Below are positions 55,278-63,943 of a stretch of DNA of 64,000 nt, one piece after another. The position numbers and the translations under genes were made by a program. This stretch comes from Nocardioidaceae bacterium. GTDB lineage: Bacteria; Actinomycetota; Actinomycetes; Propionibacteriales; Nocardioidaceae. Within the stretch, counting starts at the first letter, position 1. Each line of letters opens with the position of its first letter. The notes below the pieces were generated by a model. That model made no database searches and was not told the DNA's origin. It saw nothing but the letters and a program-made list of their open reading frames with translations. Location of the stretch: assembly GCA_017744365.1 (NCBI GenBank), contig JAGIBL010000003.1, positions 310,001 through 374,000 on the forward strand, given 5' to 3'.

Positions 55278-56465
55278 ATGTCCGCGGTCGCCGTTCCGCC
55301 CCACGAGCGCCACGAGGTGCCCTGGCGGCAGAGCGTGCGCGGTGGCACCGCCGAGGACCGCAAGCTCCGCTCGGTCGTCACGTCGATCCCGCCCGACCTC
55401 GCCGCCGTCCGCGTGGACGTCCCTGCGCCCGTGGTGGCCCGGGCGGAGGACGCCGTCCGCGCGATCGTCGCGGTCGACACCGACCACGGCGACCATCTCC
55501 GCCCTCTTGCCTCCCTGCTGTTGCGCGCCGAGTCGGTGGCGTCGTCGAAGATCGAGCACGAGGAGGCCAGCACCGACGACTACGCACGCGCCCTGCACGG
55601 CAGCAGGGCGAACGCCTCGGCGACCTCGATGGTGGCGAACACGGAGGCACTCGCACGGATGCTCGACCAGCCGGTCGACGCGTCTTCGATCCGGACCGCG
55701 CACCGACTGCTCATGGCCGACGACCGGCGCGAGTCCGCCGATGCCGGCCGCTGGCGCCGGGTGCAGAACTGGATCGGCGGCTCGGACCACTCGCCACGCG
55801 GCGCTCTCTACGTCCCGCCACCCGCTCGTTTCGTCGCCCCCAAGATGGCCGACCTGGTCGCCTTCGCGCACCGGTCCGACCTGCCGGTGCTGCCACAGGC
55901 AGCGCTGGCGCACGCCCAGTTCGAGTCCATCCACCCCTTCCCCGACGGCAACGGCCGGATCGGCCGAGCGCTCGCCGCCTCGGTGCTGCGGCACCGCGGC
56001 ACGGCCCGCCAGGTGGTCGTGCCGATCGCCTCGGCCCTGGTGGCCGACCGCGACGGCTACTTCGGCGCGCTGGAGGCCTACCGTGCCGGCGACGGCCAGC
56101 CGATCGTCGCGGCGTTCAGCGAAGCTGCCCTGGTCGCCGCCGAGGAGGCGCGCACCACGGGCGCCCGGCTCGCGGCGTTCCCCGGCCACTGGCACGATCT
56201 GGCCGGCGGCCCTCGTCGCGACAGCGCCACCGCGGCGGTCCTCGCGATCCTGGCTGCCGAACCGGTCTTCGCTGCGGACGACCTCCAGCAGCGGCTCGGC
56301 CTCCCGCTCGCCTCGGTGTACCGCGCCATCGAGCGCCTCGCCGGCGCCGAGGTGATCCGGCCGCTCACGGACCGCAAGCGCAACCAGGTCTGGGGTGCGG
56401 TCGACCTCCTCGACGAGCTCGACGACATCGGCGTCAGGATCGCCGCCCGGGTCCGGTCGCGCTGA
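55278..56465 (+). CDS. Fic-domain AMPylase-type protein with C-terminal winged helix
   Basis: 395 aa. N-terminal inhibitory-helix region with SSKIEHE at about residue 95, where the usual (S/T)xxxE(G/N) has His after the Glu. Fic core with the full active-site motif HPFPDGNGRIGR (about residue 219) including catalytic His, Asp and the Gly-rich anion hole. C-terminus from about 325: VLAILAAEPVFAADDLQQRL, ASVYRAIERLAGAEVIRP, a winged-helix DNA-binding domain. Predicted to transfer AMP (or another NMP) to a target Tyr/Ser/Thr. Start ATG 55278 fits the -10 spacing. Confidence 0.88.
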   Translation: MSAVAVPPHERHEVPWRQSVRGGTAEDRKLRSVVTSIPPDLAAVRVDVPAPVVARAEDAVRAIVAVDTDHGDHLRPLASLLLRAESVASSKIEHEEASTDDYARALHGSRANASATSMVANTEALARMLDQPVDASSIRTAHRLLMADDRRESADAGRWRRVQNWIGGSDHSPRGALYVPPPARFVAPKMADLVAFAHRSDLPVLPQAALAHAQFESIHPFPDGNGRIGRALAASVLRHRGTARQVVVPIASALVADRDGYFGALEAYRAGDGQPIVAAFSEAALVAAEEARTTGARLAAFPGHWHDLAGGPRRDSATAAVLAILAAEPVFAADDLQQRLGLPLASVYRAIERLAGAEVIRPLTDRKRNQVWGAVDLLDELDDIGVRIAARVRSR

Positions 56466-56477
56466 CACAATGACGGC

Positions 56478-57815
56478 GTGACCCAGACCTCGCGGGACGT
56501 CGTGCCGTTCCGCGAGGCGGTCCGCACCTGGTTCGCGATCTCGCTGCAGACCTTCGGCGGGCCCGCCGGCCAGATCGCGGTGATGCACCGGGTCCTCGTC
56601 GACGAGCGCCGCTGGATCGGCGAGCGCCGGTTCCTGTTCGCACTCTCCTACTGCACCTTGCTGCCCGGCCCGGAGGCCCAGCAGCTCGCGACGTACATCG
56701 GCTGGCTGCTCAACGGCGTCCGCGGTGCCCTCGTCGCCGGCACGCTGTTCGTGCTGCCCGGCGTGGTCGCACTGCTCGGGCTCTCCGCGATCTACGTCGG
56801 GTACGGCGACTCGACCGTCGTCGAGGCGATCTTCGCGGGCCTGGCCCCGGCCGTCGTCGCGATCGTCGTCCAGGCGGTCGTCCGGGTCGCCCGGCGAGGC
56901 CTGGAGACGCGGGCGCACTGGCTGATCGCGATCACGGCGTACCTCGCGCTCACCTTCTTCTCGGTGCCGTTCCCGCTGGTCGTGCTCGGTGCCGCGCTCG
57001 CGGGTTGGTTGCTCGGCCGCGGCCGGCCACGCGCGCCCGAGGCCGCCCCCGACGGCCCGGCTCCGCTGATCAGCGATGCCGACCTGCACCAGGAGACCCC
57101 GTCGGCCCGGCGCAACCTCGGCCTGCTCGCGCTCGGCCTGGTGCTCTGGCTCGGTCCCGTGCTGGTGGCCGCGATAGTCCTCGGTCGAAGCAGCGTGCTG
57201 GTCGACCAGGGACTGTTCTTCTCCGGCACCGCGCTGGTCACCTTCGGCGGCGCGTACGCGGTGCTCTCCTACGTCGCGCACCAGGCGGTCAGTGTGTACG
57301 GCTGGCTCGCCCCCGGCGAGATGGTCCGCGGCCTCGCGCTCGCGGAGAGCACGCCGGGCCCGCTCATCATGGTGGTGCAGTTCGTCGCGTTCCTCGGCGG
57401 CTACCGCGATCCGGGCTCGCTGAACCCGTGGGTGGCCGCGGTGCTCGCCGCCCTGCTGACCACGTGGGTGACCTTCGTGCCCTGCTTCGGGTTCATCCTC
57501 CTCGGAGCGCCGTACGTCGAGCGGCTGCGCCGCAACCAGGTGCTCGCCTCGGCGCTGTCCGGCGTGACCGCTGCCGTCGTCGGCGTGATCGCCAACCTGG
57601 CCACCTACTTCGCGCTGCACACCCTGTTCACCGAGACGGACCGGCACCGCTGGGGGCCGCTGCACCTGGAGGTGCCGGTGCTGTCCGCGCTCGACCTGGC
57701 CGCGGTCTCGGTCGCCGTCCTCGGCGCGATCCTGCTCTTCGGCCGCGGCTGGGGCGTGCTGCGCACCCTCGGAACCTGCGCGGTCGCCGGCGCCTTGCTG
57801 CACGGAATCGCGTGA
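56478..57815 (+). CDS. chrA: Chromate transporter, long-chain (ChrA)
   Basis: 445-aa polytopic protein of two homologous CHR halves. The first has SLQTFGGPAGQIAVMHR and LLPGPEAQQLATYIGW, the second TFGGAYAVLSYVAHQAV and GLALAESTPGPLIMVVQFVAF. Ten or so membrane segments. ChrA proteins export chromate in resistance operons. No chrB or reductase gene lies beside it, so the real anion may differ. GTG 56478 with CACAAT 6 nt upstream of the start region. It begins 12 bp after the fic stop and may be co-transcribed. Confidence 0.9.
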   Translation: MTQTSRDVVPFREAVRTWFAISLQTFGGPAGQIAVMHRVLVDERRWIGERRFLFALSYCTLLPGPEAQQLATYIGWLLNGVRGALVAGTLFVLPGVVALLGLSAIYVGYGDSTVVEAIFAGLAPAVVAIVVQAVVRVARRGLETRAHWLIAITAYLALTFFSVPFPLVVLGAALAGWLLGRGRPRAPEAAPDGPAPLISDADLHQETPSARRNLGLLALGLVLWLGPVLVAAIVLGRSSVLVDQGLFFSGTALVTFGGAYAVLSYVAHQAVSVYGWLAPGEMVRGLALAESTPGPLIMVVQFVAFLGGYRDPGSLNPWVAAVLAALLTTWVTFVPCFGFILLGAPYVERLRRNQVLASALSGVTAAVVGVIANLATYFALHTLFTETDRHRWGPLHLEVPVLSALDLAAVSVAVLGAILLFGRGWGVLRTLGTCAVAGALLHGIA

Positions 57816-57846
57816 CGACATGGCGTGCGCACGCGTCGTACCGGGT

Positions 57847-59175
57847 ATGCAACCGATCGTGCGACTTCTCGGGTCTCTGCTCGCCGCTGCCATCGCCGTC
57901 GTCCTGCTGGCCGTGCCACCGGCCGACGCCGCCACCGTCTCCCTGGTCCTGCAGGCCCCGGAGGCGGTCCGCCCGGGCACGAGCGTGCCCGTGGTCGCGA
58001 CGCTCACCCAGGACGGTGTACCCGTCGCCGGTGCGACCGTCGAGGTCGAGCAGCAGGACGGCGCGACCTGGCTCCCGGCCGGCACGGCCCTCACCGACGC
58101 GGATGGCGTCGCCCGCACGACCGTGCCCAGCAGCGGGACCACGATGGTGCTGCGCGCCCGGTACGCCGGCACGGTCAGCAACCAGGCCACGGTGACGGTC
58201 CGCCCGGTGACCAGCACCCTCGCGGTGGCGGCTCCGCGCGCGATCGTGGACGAGCAAGCGGGGACGATCGCGGTGGCGTGGACGGGAGCGGACGGGCTCC
58301 CCGTGACCGGCACCGTCCTGGTCCTCCAGCACGTGGCGGGCCGTCCGTGGACCAGGCTCACGACCCGGAGCACGGACGCCAACGGCCGGCTCGCGGTCGT
58401 GGTCCGGCCGCGGGTCGACACCTGGTACCGGGTCGCCGGCGCGGCCGGGACCGGCTGGCTCGCACCACCCTCGCAGGACCGCGCGATCGACAACCGTCCG
58501 CCGCTGCGCCCGGTCGTGCTGCCCGCGCAGGCGCCCCGGCCCACCCGGCTGCCCGCGCAACGGCGCGCCTCCGGGGCCGGCGCGAACGTCGTCGTCCGGG
58601 CGATCCCGGCGACCGTGTGGAACCGGATGACCGGGATCAGCTGGCACCGCGGCTGTGTCGCGCGCAGCTCGCTGCGCTACCTGGAGACCAACTACTGGGG
58701 CTTCGACGGCTACCGGCACCGCGGCGAGCTGGTGGTGCGGGCCAGCGTGGCCTACAAGTACCGCGCCGCGATGAGCCGCCTGTACGCCGCCCGCGTGCCG
58801 ATCCGCGCGATGTACCTGCCGGACCGCTTCGGCTACAGCCGCAAGTCCGGTGGCGCCAACGACTACGCCTCGATGCGCGCCGACAACACCTCCGCGTTCA
58901 ACTGCCGCTGGGTCACCGGCAGCCCGGGCCGCCGGTCCCCGCACGCGAGCGGACGCAGCATCGACATCAACCCGTTCGAGAACCCCTACTACTCGGCCGA
59001 GGGCTGGCTGCCGAACACCTGGTGGCGCCACCGGCAGATCGGTCTCTACGCCTGGAAGACCGGCTCCCACCCCGTCGTACGGATCATGCGGGCCAGCGGA
59101 TTCGCCTGGACCTACGGCACCTTCGACGCCCAGCACTTCGACGGGCGCTACCTCCAGCGGCGGGTGGGCGACTGA
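57847..59175 (+). CDS. Secreted M15-type D-Ala-D-Ala carboxypeptidase-like protein
   Basis: 442 aa. Signal peptide MQPIVRLLGSLLAAAIAVV...ADA (cleavage about residue 27). Two Ig-like beta domains follow (residues about 30-210: VPVVATLTQDGVPVAGATVEVEQ; GTVLVLQHVAGRPW), then a Pro/Arg-rich linker, and a C-terminal peptidase domain with zinc motif HASGRSIDINPFENPYY (His-x6-Asp) and AQHFDG (second His). Peptidoglycan endopeptidase or carboxypeptidase outside the membrane is expected. ATG 57847 is chosen for the signal peptide over ATG 57820. Confidence 0.85.
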   Translation: MQPIVRLLGSLLAAAIAVVLLAVPPADAATVSLVLQAPEAVRPGTSVPVVATLTQDGVPVAGATVEVEQQDGATWLPAGTALTDADGVARTTVPSSGTTMVLRARYAGTVSNQATVTVRPVTSTLAVAAPRAIVDEQAGTIAVAWTGADGLPVTGTVLVLQHVAGRPWTRLTTRSTDANGRLAVVVRPRVDTWYRVAGAAGTGWLAPPSQDRAIDNRPPLRPVVLPAQAPRPTRLPAQRRASGAGANVVVRAIPATVWNRMTGISWHRGCVARSSLRYLETNYWGFDGYRHRGELVVRASVAYKYRAAMSRLYAARVPIRAMYLPDRFGYSRKSGGANDYASMRADNTSAFNCRWVTGSPGRRSPHASGRSIDINPFENPYYSAEGWLPNTWWRHRQIGLYAWKTGSHPVVRIMRASGFAWTYGTFDAQHFDGRYLQRRVGD

Positions 59176-59197
59176 AGGGCTGTCCCGTCGAGGTCGG

Positions 59198-59527
59198 TCA
59201 CACCGGCACCGCCTCGCCCAGGATCCGTGAGCGGACCTCGCCGCGCAGCGCGTCAGCGGCGACCACGTCGACCTCGACGCCGAGCAGGTCACCAAGCGCG
59301 AGCCGCAGCCCGATCTCGTCCAGAAGTGTGGCCTCGTCGGTGAAGTCGACGAGCAGGTCGAGATCGGAACCTGGCACGTCGTCCCCCCGAGCGACCGATC
59401 CGAAGACCCGGGGAGCCACGGCTCGATGCTTGGCCACGAGGGCCCGGATCGCGGCCCGGTGCTGCTCCACCAGCAGCGAGGGGCGGCAGGCGCGGATGTC
59501 CACGGATTCCCGGTCGTCACCTGTCAT
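59198..59527 (-). CDS. Minimal nucleotidyltransferase-domain protein (MNT-like), unpaired
   Basis: 109 aa. One NTase domain with the catalytic motif FGSVARGDDVPGSDLDLLVDF (GSxxR then DxD, about residue 49-68), and LGDLLGVEVDVVAADAL at the end. Proteins of this type usually pair with a HEPN toxin, and AMPylate and silence it. Here no HEPN gene is found on either side: 22 bp to the peptidase gene and 20 bp to hsdR. ATG 59527 is used (a start 12 nt upstream is possible). Same strand as the restriction genes, so probably the last gene of that unit. Confidence 0.8.
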   Translation of the reverse strand: MTGDDRESVDIRACRPSLLVEQHRAAIRALVAKHRAVAPRVFGSVARGDDVPGSDLDLLVDFTDEATLLDEIGLRLALGDLLGVEVDVVAADALRGEVRSRILGEAVPV

Positions 59528-59547
59528 CGCCATGAACAACCCAGCGG

Positions 59548-62500
59548 TCAGGAGGTCCCGCGAAGGTTCTCGTGCACGAGCTCGCCGAGCAGGGCGACGA
59601 GCTTGACCTTGAACGCCTCGTCCCCGAAGAACCTCTCGGCCATCTTGTTGTGACTGTTGCTCGTCGTGATGACGGCATCGGTGACCGCATCGGCCAGGTC
59701 GGGAGACTCCACGAACTGCTTCGAGGCGTTGGCAGCCGCCTGCTGCTGGATCGTCGGGTCCTCCTGGAGCACGGTCACCAGACCCTCGACCCAGGACTGC
59801 TGCTGGCCCGGGGTGAAGTCCTCGCCGGCGAAGAGGTCGTTGATCTTGGCGAGGACCTCCTCGAGCCGGACCATCCGCGGGTCGCGCGCCAGCCCGCTGC
59901 CGGTCGCCGTGACCGGCTTCAGCGGGGCCGCCTCCCCTGACGCCAGGTCCAGGGACCCCTCGCTCGCGCGCGCCTGCTTGATGTGCGTCAGCTCGACGGT
60001 CGAGAGATCGATAAGGTCCGCGGACTCGGGGCGCTCCAGGCGCTTGGCGAGAAGCCGCAGGAAGAGCGAGCGCTTCTCCAGGTCCGTGTCCTCGTAGTTC
60101 ACGATCTGGGAGAGGAAGTCGTAGAGCCGGACGAACGTGCCGACGTCCTTACGGAAGAGGTCGAGCTCGTCGACGCCCGCCTTGTCGCCGTCGTCCAAAG
60201 CCGCGCGGTAACGCTGGTTGAAGCGACCGGCGGCCGACTTGAGCGGGGCACTGATCGCACCGTGCCGACCCGCGAGGAAGGCCTGCGTGAACGCGTCGAC
60301 CTCTGCGTCAGTGTAGAAACCGGCGGCGTCGAGCTTGGCGCGGAGGTCGTGGACGATGTCCGGGTCAGTCTCGCCGTCGATGGTGGCGTTCTTGTAGTAG
60401 GTCAGGAACGACTGAAGGATCTCCGTCGGGTCGTTGACGAAGTCCAGGACGTACGTCGTGTCCTTGCCGCCCGCGGGGTAGGTCCGGTTGAGCCGCGACA
60501 GCGTCTGCACGGCCGTCACGCCTTCGAGCCGCTTGTCAACGTACATGGCGCACAGCAGCGGCTGGTCGAAGCCGGTCTGATACTTGTTCGCGACGATCAG
60601 GATCTGGAAGTCGTCGGAAGCGAGAGCAGCGGGGATGCTCCGCCCTCGCAGCCCCTTGTTGAGGTTCGCCTCCGAGTACGGCGGCTCCACACCGGGGAAC
60701 GCCACACCCAGCACCTGCTCGGCGGTCATCGTCCCCGAGAACGCCACCAGCGTCCTCAGGTCCTGGTAGCCCTGCTTGGCGATGTAGGCGTCGATCGCCT
60801 CCCTGTAGCGGATCGCGTGCTCGCGCGATGCGGTCACGACCATCGCCTTGGCGTGCCGATCGAGAAGGCTCCGCACGTTGGTGCGGTAGTGCTCGACGAT
60901 GATCTGCACCTTCTGCGCGATGTTCGTCGGGTGCAGCGAGACCCAGCGCATCAGTCCCTTGGTCGCCTCGGACTCGTCGACGAGCTTGACCTCGTGCAGG
61001 CGCTGCTTCGATCGCTCCGCGATCTTGAAGGCCGTGTCGTACGTCGTGTAGTTGCGCAGCACGTCGAGGATGTAGCCCTCCTCGATGGCCTGCTGCATCG
61101 AGTAGGTGTGGAACGGTCGCGGAACACCGTCGGCGTCCTTGCGGCCGAACAGCCCCAAGGTCTTCGCCTTCGGCGTGGCCGTGAACGCGAAGAACGACAG
61201 GTTCGGCGACGACGCCCGATCCGCCATCTCGGCCGCCAGGATCGCCTCGGTGTCGATCTCGCCGCCGTCGTCCAGGTCCTTGAGCTCCTCGGCGGTGAGC
61301 ACGGCGCGGAGCTTCTGGCTCGTCCGGCCGGTCTGGGAGGAGTGCGCCTCGTCGGCGATGATCGCAAACCTCTTGTCCGCCAGGCCCTTGTCCTTCTGGA
61401 TCGCCTCCAGCGCGAACGGGAAGGTCTGCATGGTCACGATCACGATCAATTTCCCGGCGAGAAGCTGGGAGGCCAGCAACTTCGACTTAGACGTCTCCCC
61501 CGCGTTGCGCGCCTCATCGATGTTGATGGTGGCGACGGTGCCGTCGACGCCCTCGATCTGCTTGATCGCCTTCTGCAGCTGGTCATCGAGAACGGTGCGG
61601 TCGGTCACGACGATCACCGAGTCGAAGACCTTCTCGTTGTTCTCGTCGTGCAGCGTGGCGAGTCCGTGGGCGGCCCAGGAGATCGAGTTCGTCTTGCCGG
61701 ACCCGGCCGAGTGCATCGCCAGGTAGCTGTGACCCGGCCCTTCCGCCTTCACCGTCTCGAGCAGGTTGGTGACCAGCTCCCACTGGTGGAAGCGGGGGAA
61801 CAGCAGCGTGGTCTTCTTCGACGCCTCGCGGGTGATCGGGTCGATCTCGGTCGTGGTTTCCAGGTGCAGGAGCTTGCCGATGATGTGCAGCCACGAGTCG
61901 CGCTGCAAAACCCGCTCCCACAGGTACGACGTCGCCGCACCTTCCGGGTTCACCGGGTTGCCGGCCGCGCCGTCGTCGCCCATGTTGAACGGGAGGAATT
62001 GTGTGGCCTTGCCGGCGAGTCGGGTCGCCATCGCGACCTCGTCGTTGGAGACCGCGAAGTGGACCAGGCAGCGGTTGGCGAAACCGAGCAGCGGCTCGCC
62101 GGCCGGGTTCCGGTTCGCCCGGTACTGGTTCGTAGCGTCCTCGATCGACTGGGTGTTCTCGGTCTTCAGCTCGATCGTCGCGACGGGGAGCCCGTTGACG
62201 AACAGGACCAGGTCGATGCTGTTGGTGTTCGCCGACGAGTAGTAGACCTGGCGCATCACCCGGACGCGGACTGCGTCGTAACGCGCCATCGCCTCGGCGT
62301 TCAACGTCGTCGCCGGCTTGAACTGGCACATGCTGAACTTCGCCGGGGTCTTGTCGAAGCCCTTGCGGAGCACGTTGAGCGTCCCGCCGCCCTGGTCGAG
62401 CGGCTTGTTCAGGACGGTCACCAGGCGGTCGAGCAGCTGCTCGGTCGCCTTCTTCTGCTCGTCGGGGGACATGGTCGGCTTCACGACCTTCTCCCACTGC

Positions 62501-62661
62501 TCGGGCTGGGTCTCCTGAAGCCAGGCCATCACGTCGGGGACGAACAGCGCCCGCTTCTTGTCGTAGCCCTCACGCTCGGCCTCGGTCGTGTACCACCAGC
62601 CGTCCCGGTGCAAGGCGTCGCAGATCTCGTCCTCGAAGGCCTTCTCCAGCTCGGGGTTCAC
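59548..62661 (-). CDS. hsdR: Type I restriction enzyme, motor/endonuclease subunit
   Basis: 1037 aa. N-terminal nuclease domain with FVNGLPVATIELKTENTQS (the PD-ExK-type Glu-Leu-Lys near residue 174), a short helical part, then SF2 translocase with Walker A MHSAGSGKTNSIS (about residue 320), DEAH in IIADEAHSS, SFFAFTATPK, and motif VI-like ALSRLNRTYPAG region (TLSRLNRTYP). A helical C-terminus follows. Cuts unmodified DNA after translocation with HsdM/HsdS. GTG 62661 with AGGTGG 8 nt upstream and 1 bp after the hsdS stop; GTG 62679 is an alternative. Confidence 0.93.
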   Translation of the reverse strand: MNPELEKAFEDEICDALHRDGWWYTTEAEREGYDKKRALFVPDVMAWLQETQPEQWEKVVKPTMSPDEQKKATEQLLDRLVTVLNKPLDQGGGTLNVLRKGFDKTPAKFSMCQFKPATTLNAEAMARYDAVRVRVMRQVYYSSANTNSIDLVLFVNGLPVATIELKTENTQSIEDATNQYRANRNPAGEPLLGFANRCLVHFAVSNDEVAMATRLAGKATQFLPFNMGDDGAAGNPVNPEGAATSYLWERVLQRDSWLHIIGKLLHLETTTEIDPITREASKKTTLLFPRFHQWELVTNLLETVKAEGPGHSYLAMHSAGSGKTNSISWAAHGLATLHDENNEKVFDSVIVVTDRTVLDDQLQKAIKQIEGVDGTVATINIDEARNAGETSKSKLLASQLLAGKLIVIVTMQTFPFALEAIQKDKGLADKRFAIIADEAHSSQTGRTSQKLRAVLTAEELKDLDDGGEIDTEAILAAEMADRASSPNLSFFAFTATPKAKTLGLFGRKDADGVPRPFHTYSMQQAIEEGYILDVLRNYTTYDTAFKIAERSKQRLHEVKLVDESEATKGLMRWVSLHPTNIAQKVQIIVEHYRTNVRSLLDRHAKAMVVTASREHAIRYREAIDAYIAKQGYQDLRTLVAFSGTMTAEQVLGVAFPGVEPPYSEANLNKGLRGRSIPAALASDDFQILIVANKYQTGFDQPLLCAMYVDKRLEGVTAVQTLSRLNRTYPAGGKDTTYVLDFVNDPTEILQSFLTYYKNATIDGETDPDIVHDLRAKLDAAGFYTDAEVDAFTQAFLAGRHGAISAPLKSAAGRFNQRYRAALDDGDKAGVDELDLFRKDVGTFVRLYDFLSQIVNYEDTDLEKRSLFLRLLAKRLERPESADLIDLSTVELTHIKQARASEGSLDLASGEAAPLKPVTATGSGLARDPRMVRLEEVLAKINDLFAGEDFTPGQQQSWVEGLVTVLQEDPTIQQQAAANASKQFVESPDLADAVTDAVITTSNSHNKMAERFFGDEAFKVKLVALLGELVHENLRGTS

Positions 62662-62662
62662 T

Positions 62663-63943
62663 TCACGCCACCTCGTCACGTACGTCGATCTGCCCGGTGA
62701 CGGCAGCGGTGATGAGAGCCGCGCGGCGCTCACGCGAGAGTTCAATGAACTGCTCAGCTTTGGCGATCAGGGAATCGATCTTCTCAGTCTTCTCCTTCAG
62801 GTCCGCCACAATGCGTCGCTGTTCAATTAGCGATGGAACCGGGATGCGAAAAGACCGGATCTTTTCCTGGTTAATGTTCGGCTGCCCACCGCCCACTGCC
62901 TCCAAGAGAAGCCGTTCCCTAGCTGCACTCAGGCTGTACTGAACGAACTCAACATCTACGCCAATCGGGCCCACAAGCGCACAACACGCCTGGTTGGAAG
63001 CAGCATCGATTCCCAGTAGGGCCGTACGTCCTATGGTCGCTCCATACATGGCAATAAGTAGCGACCCAGAAGGATGGACGCTGAGCCCTGAATATCGTCC
63101 GACGACATCTGCGGTTACGCCGCGCTGGGTTTCAATGATGACTTCCTCTCGCAGTTCCCCTGTCGTCACCCAAGGAATTTCGGCTTCACTGGAGTAGACG
63201 ATGTCAGCATTTGCTGGGGTGGTTCCACTCGCTGTCCTATCGAACAGCCACGACAACCGAGCACGGGTCCAGTCCGCTGTCGAATGGTCCCACCCAGTCG
63301 AGCGCGCAATGGATGCCGACCGACGCTCACGAAGCAGCTCAATCAACCGCTGCTGCTCCTCGATGAGCGTGTCGATCTGGGTTGTCTCACGGTCGAGGAA
63401 GTCGGCGATTGCCCGTTGCTCGAGAGGCCTTGGAAAGGGGAGGCGGATACGGTTAATGTCACGCTGGAACAGGTGCGGCACGCCCATCCCACCGCGAAGA
63501 CGATCGAACGTACCTTGGGCATAGGTGCTCGCTATGAACCAGTACAGATAGCGGCCATCCAGACGTCCCGTCGGAGTGAGCACGGCGATGGACCCATTCA
63601 CAGTCGCGGGTTCCGGCAAGTCACGTACGACGTTGACGGTTCCGATCGTCGAACCGTCTTTAGTCAGCAGCACGTCGCCCTCGCGGAGCATTATCTCCGG
63701 CGATTCGTCATATCGATCCTGCGGGATCCTGTTTGCCCCGCCGTAGTCGATCGCTCGGCCTTTGATGTCTGGCGTGGCTAACATCGGCACGCCATTGTCG
63801 ACGTACTCCGATGCCGTAAGTCCCTTCCACCCGAGGCGAGCACGAACCCACACTTCTCGTCCGATCTCGCGCTCGTCCCAGTCGGACGGCAAGACCTCGA
63901 GCCATTCAAGCGACGTGGGTCGAAATTGTTCGTGCGTCTTCAT
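62663..63943 (-). CDS. hsdS: Type I restriction-modification specificity subunit
   Basis: 426 aa. Two target-recognition domains (residues about 20-190 and 215-400). Each is followed by a conserved helix with the pattern QRAIADFLDRETTQIDTLIEEQQRLIELLRERR (about 155) or QRRIVADLKEKTEKIDSLIAKAEQFIELSRERR (about 375). The first TRD starts LPSDWDEREIG, the second STADWTRARL. Sets the DNA sequence recognised by the complex. The base composition is clearly more AT-rich than neighbours (visible runs such as CTTTTCCTGGTTAATG), which suggests recent exchange of this gene. ATG 63943 overlaps the hsdM stop (ATGA). Confidence 0.93.
   Translation of the reverse strand: MKTHEQFRPTSLEWLEVLPSDWDEREIGREVWVRARLGWKGLTASEYVDNGVPMLATPDIKGRAIDYGGANRIPQDRYDESPEIMLREGDVLLTKDGSTIGTVNVVRDLPEPATVNGSIAVLTPTGRLDGRYLYWFIASTYAQGTFDRLRGGMGVPHLFQRDINRIRLPFPRPLEQRAIADFLDRETTQIDTLIEEQQRLIELLRERRSASIARSTGWDHSTADWTRARLSWLFDRTASGTTPANADIVYSSEAEIPWVTTGELREEVIIETQRGVTADVVGRYSGLSVHPSGSLLIAMYGATIGRTALLGIDAASNQACCALVGPIGVDVEFVQYSLSAARERLLLEAVGGGQPNINQEKIRSFRIPVPSLIEQRRIVADLKEKTEKIDSLIAKAEQFIELSRERRAALITAAVTGQIDVRDEVA

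Noticed and set aside
59983-62700. Long plus-strand open frame of about 900 codons opposite hsdR
   Set aside because: Same reason: the minus-strand reading contains all HsdR motifs and the opposite frame has none.
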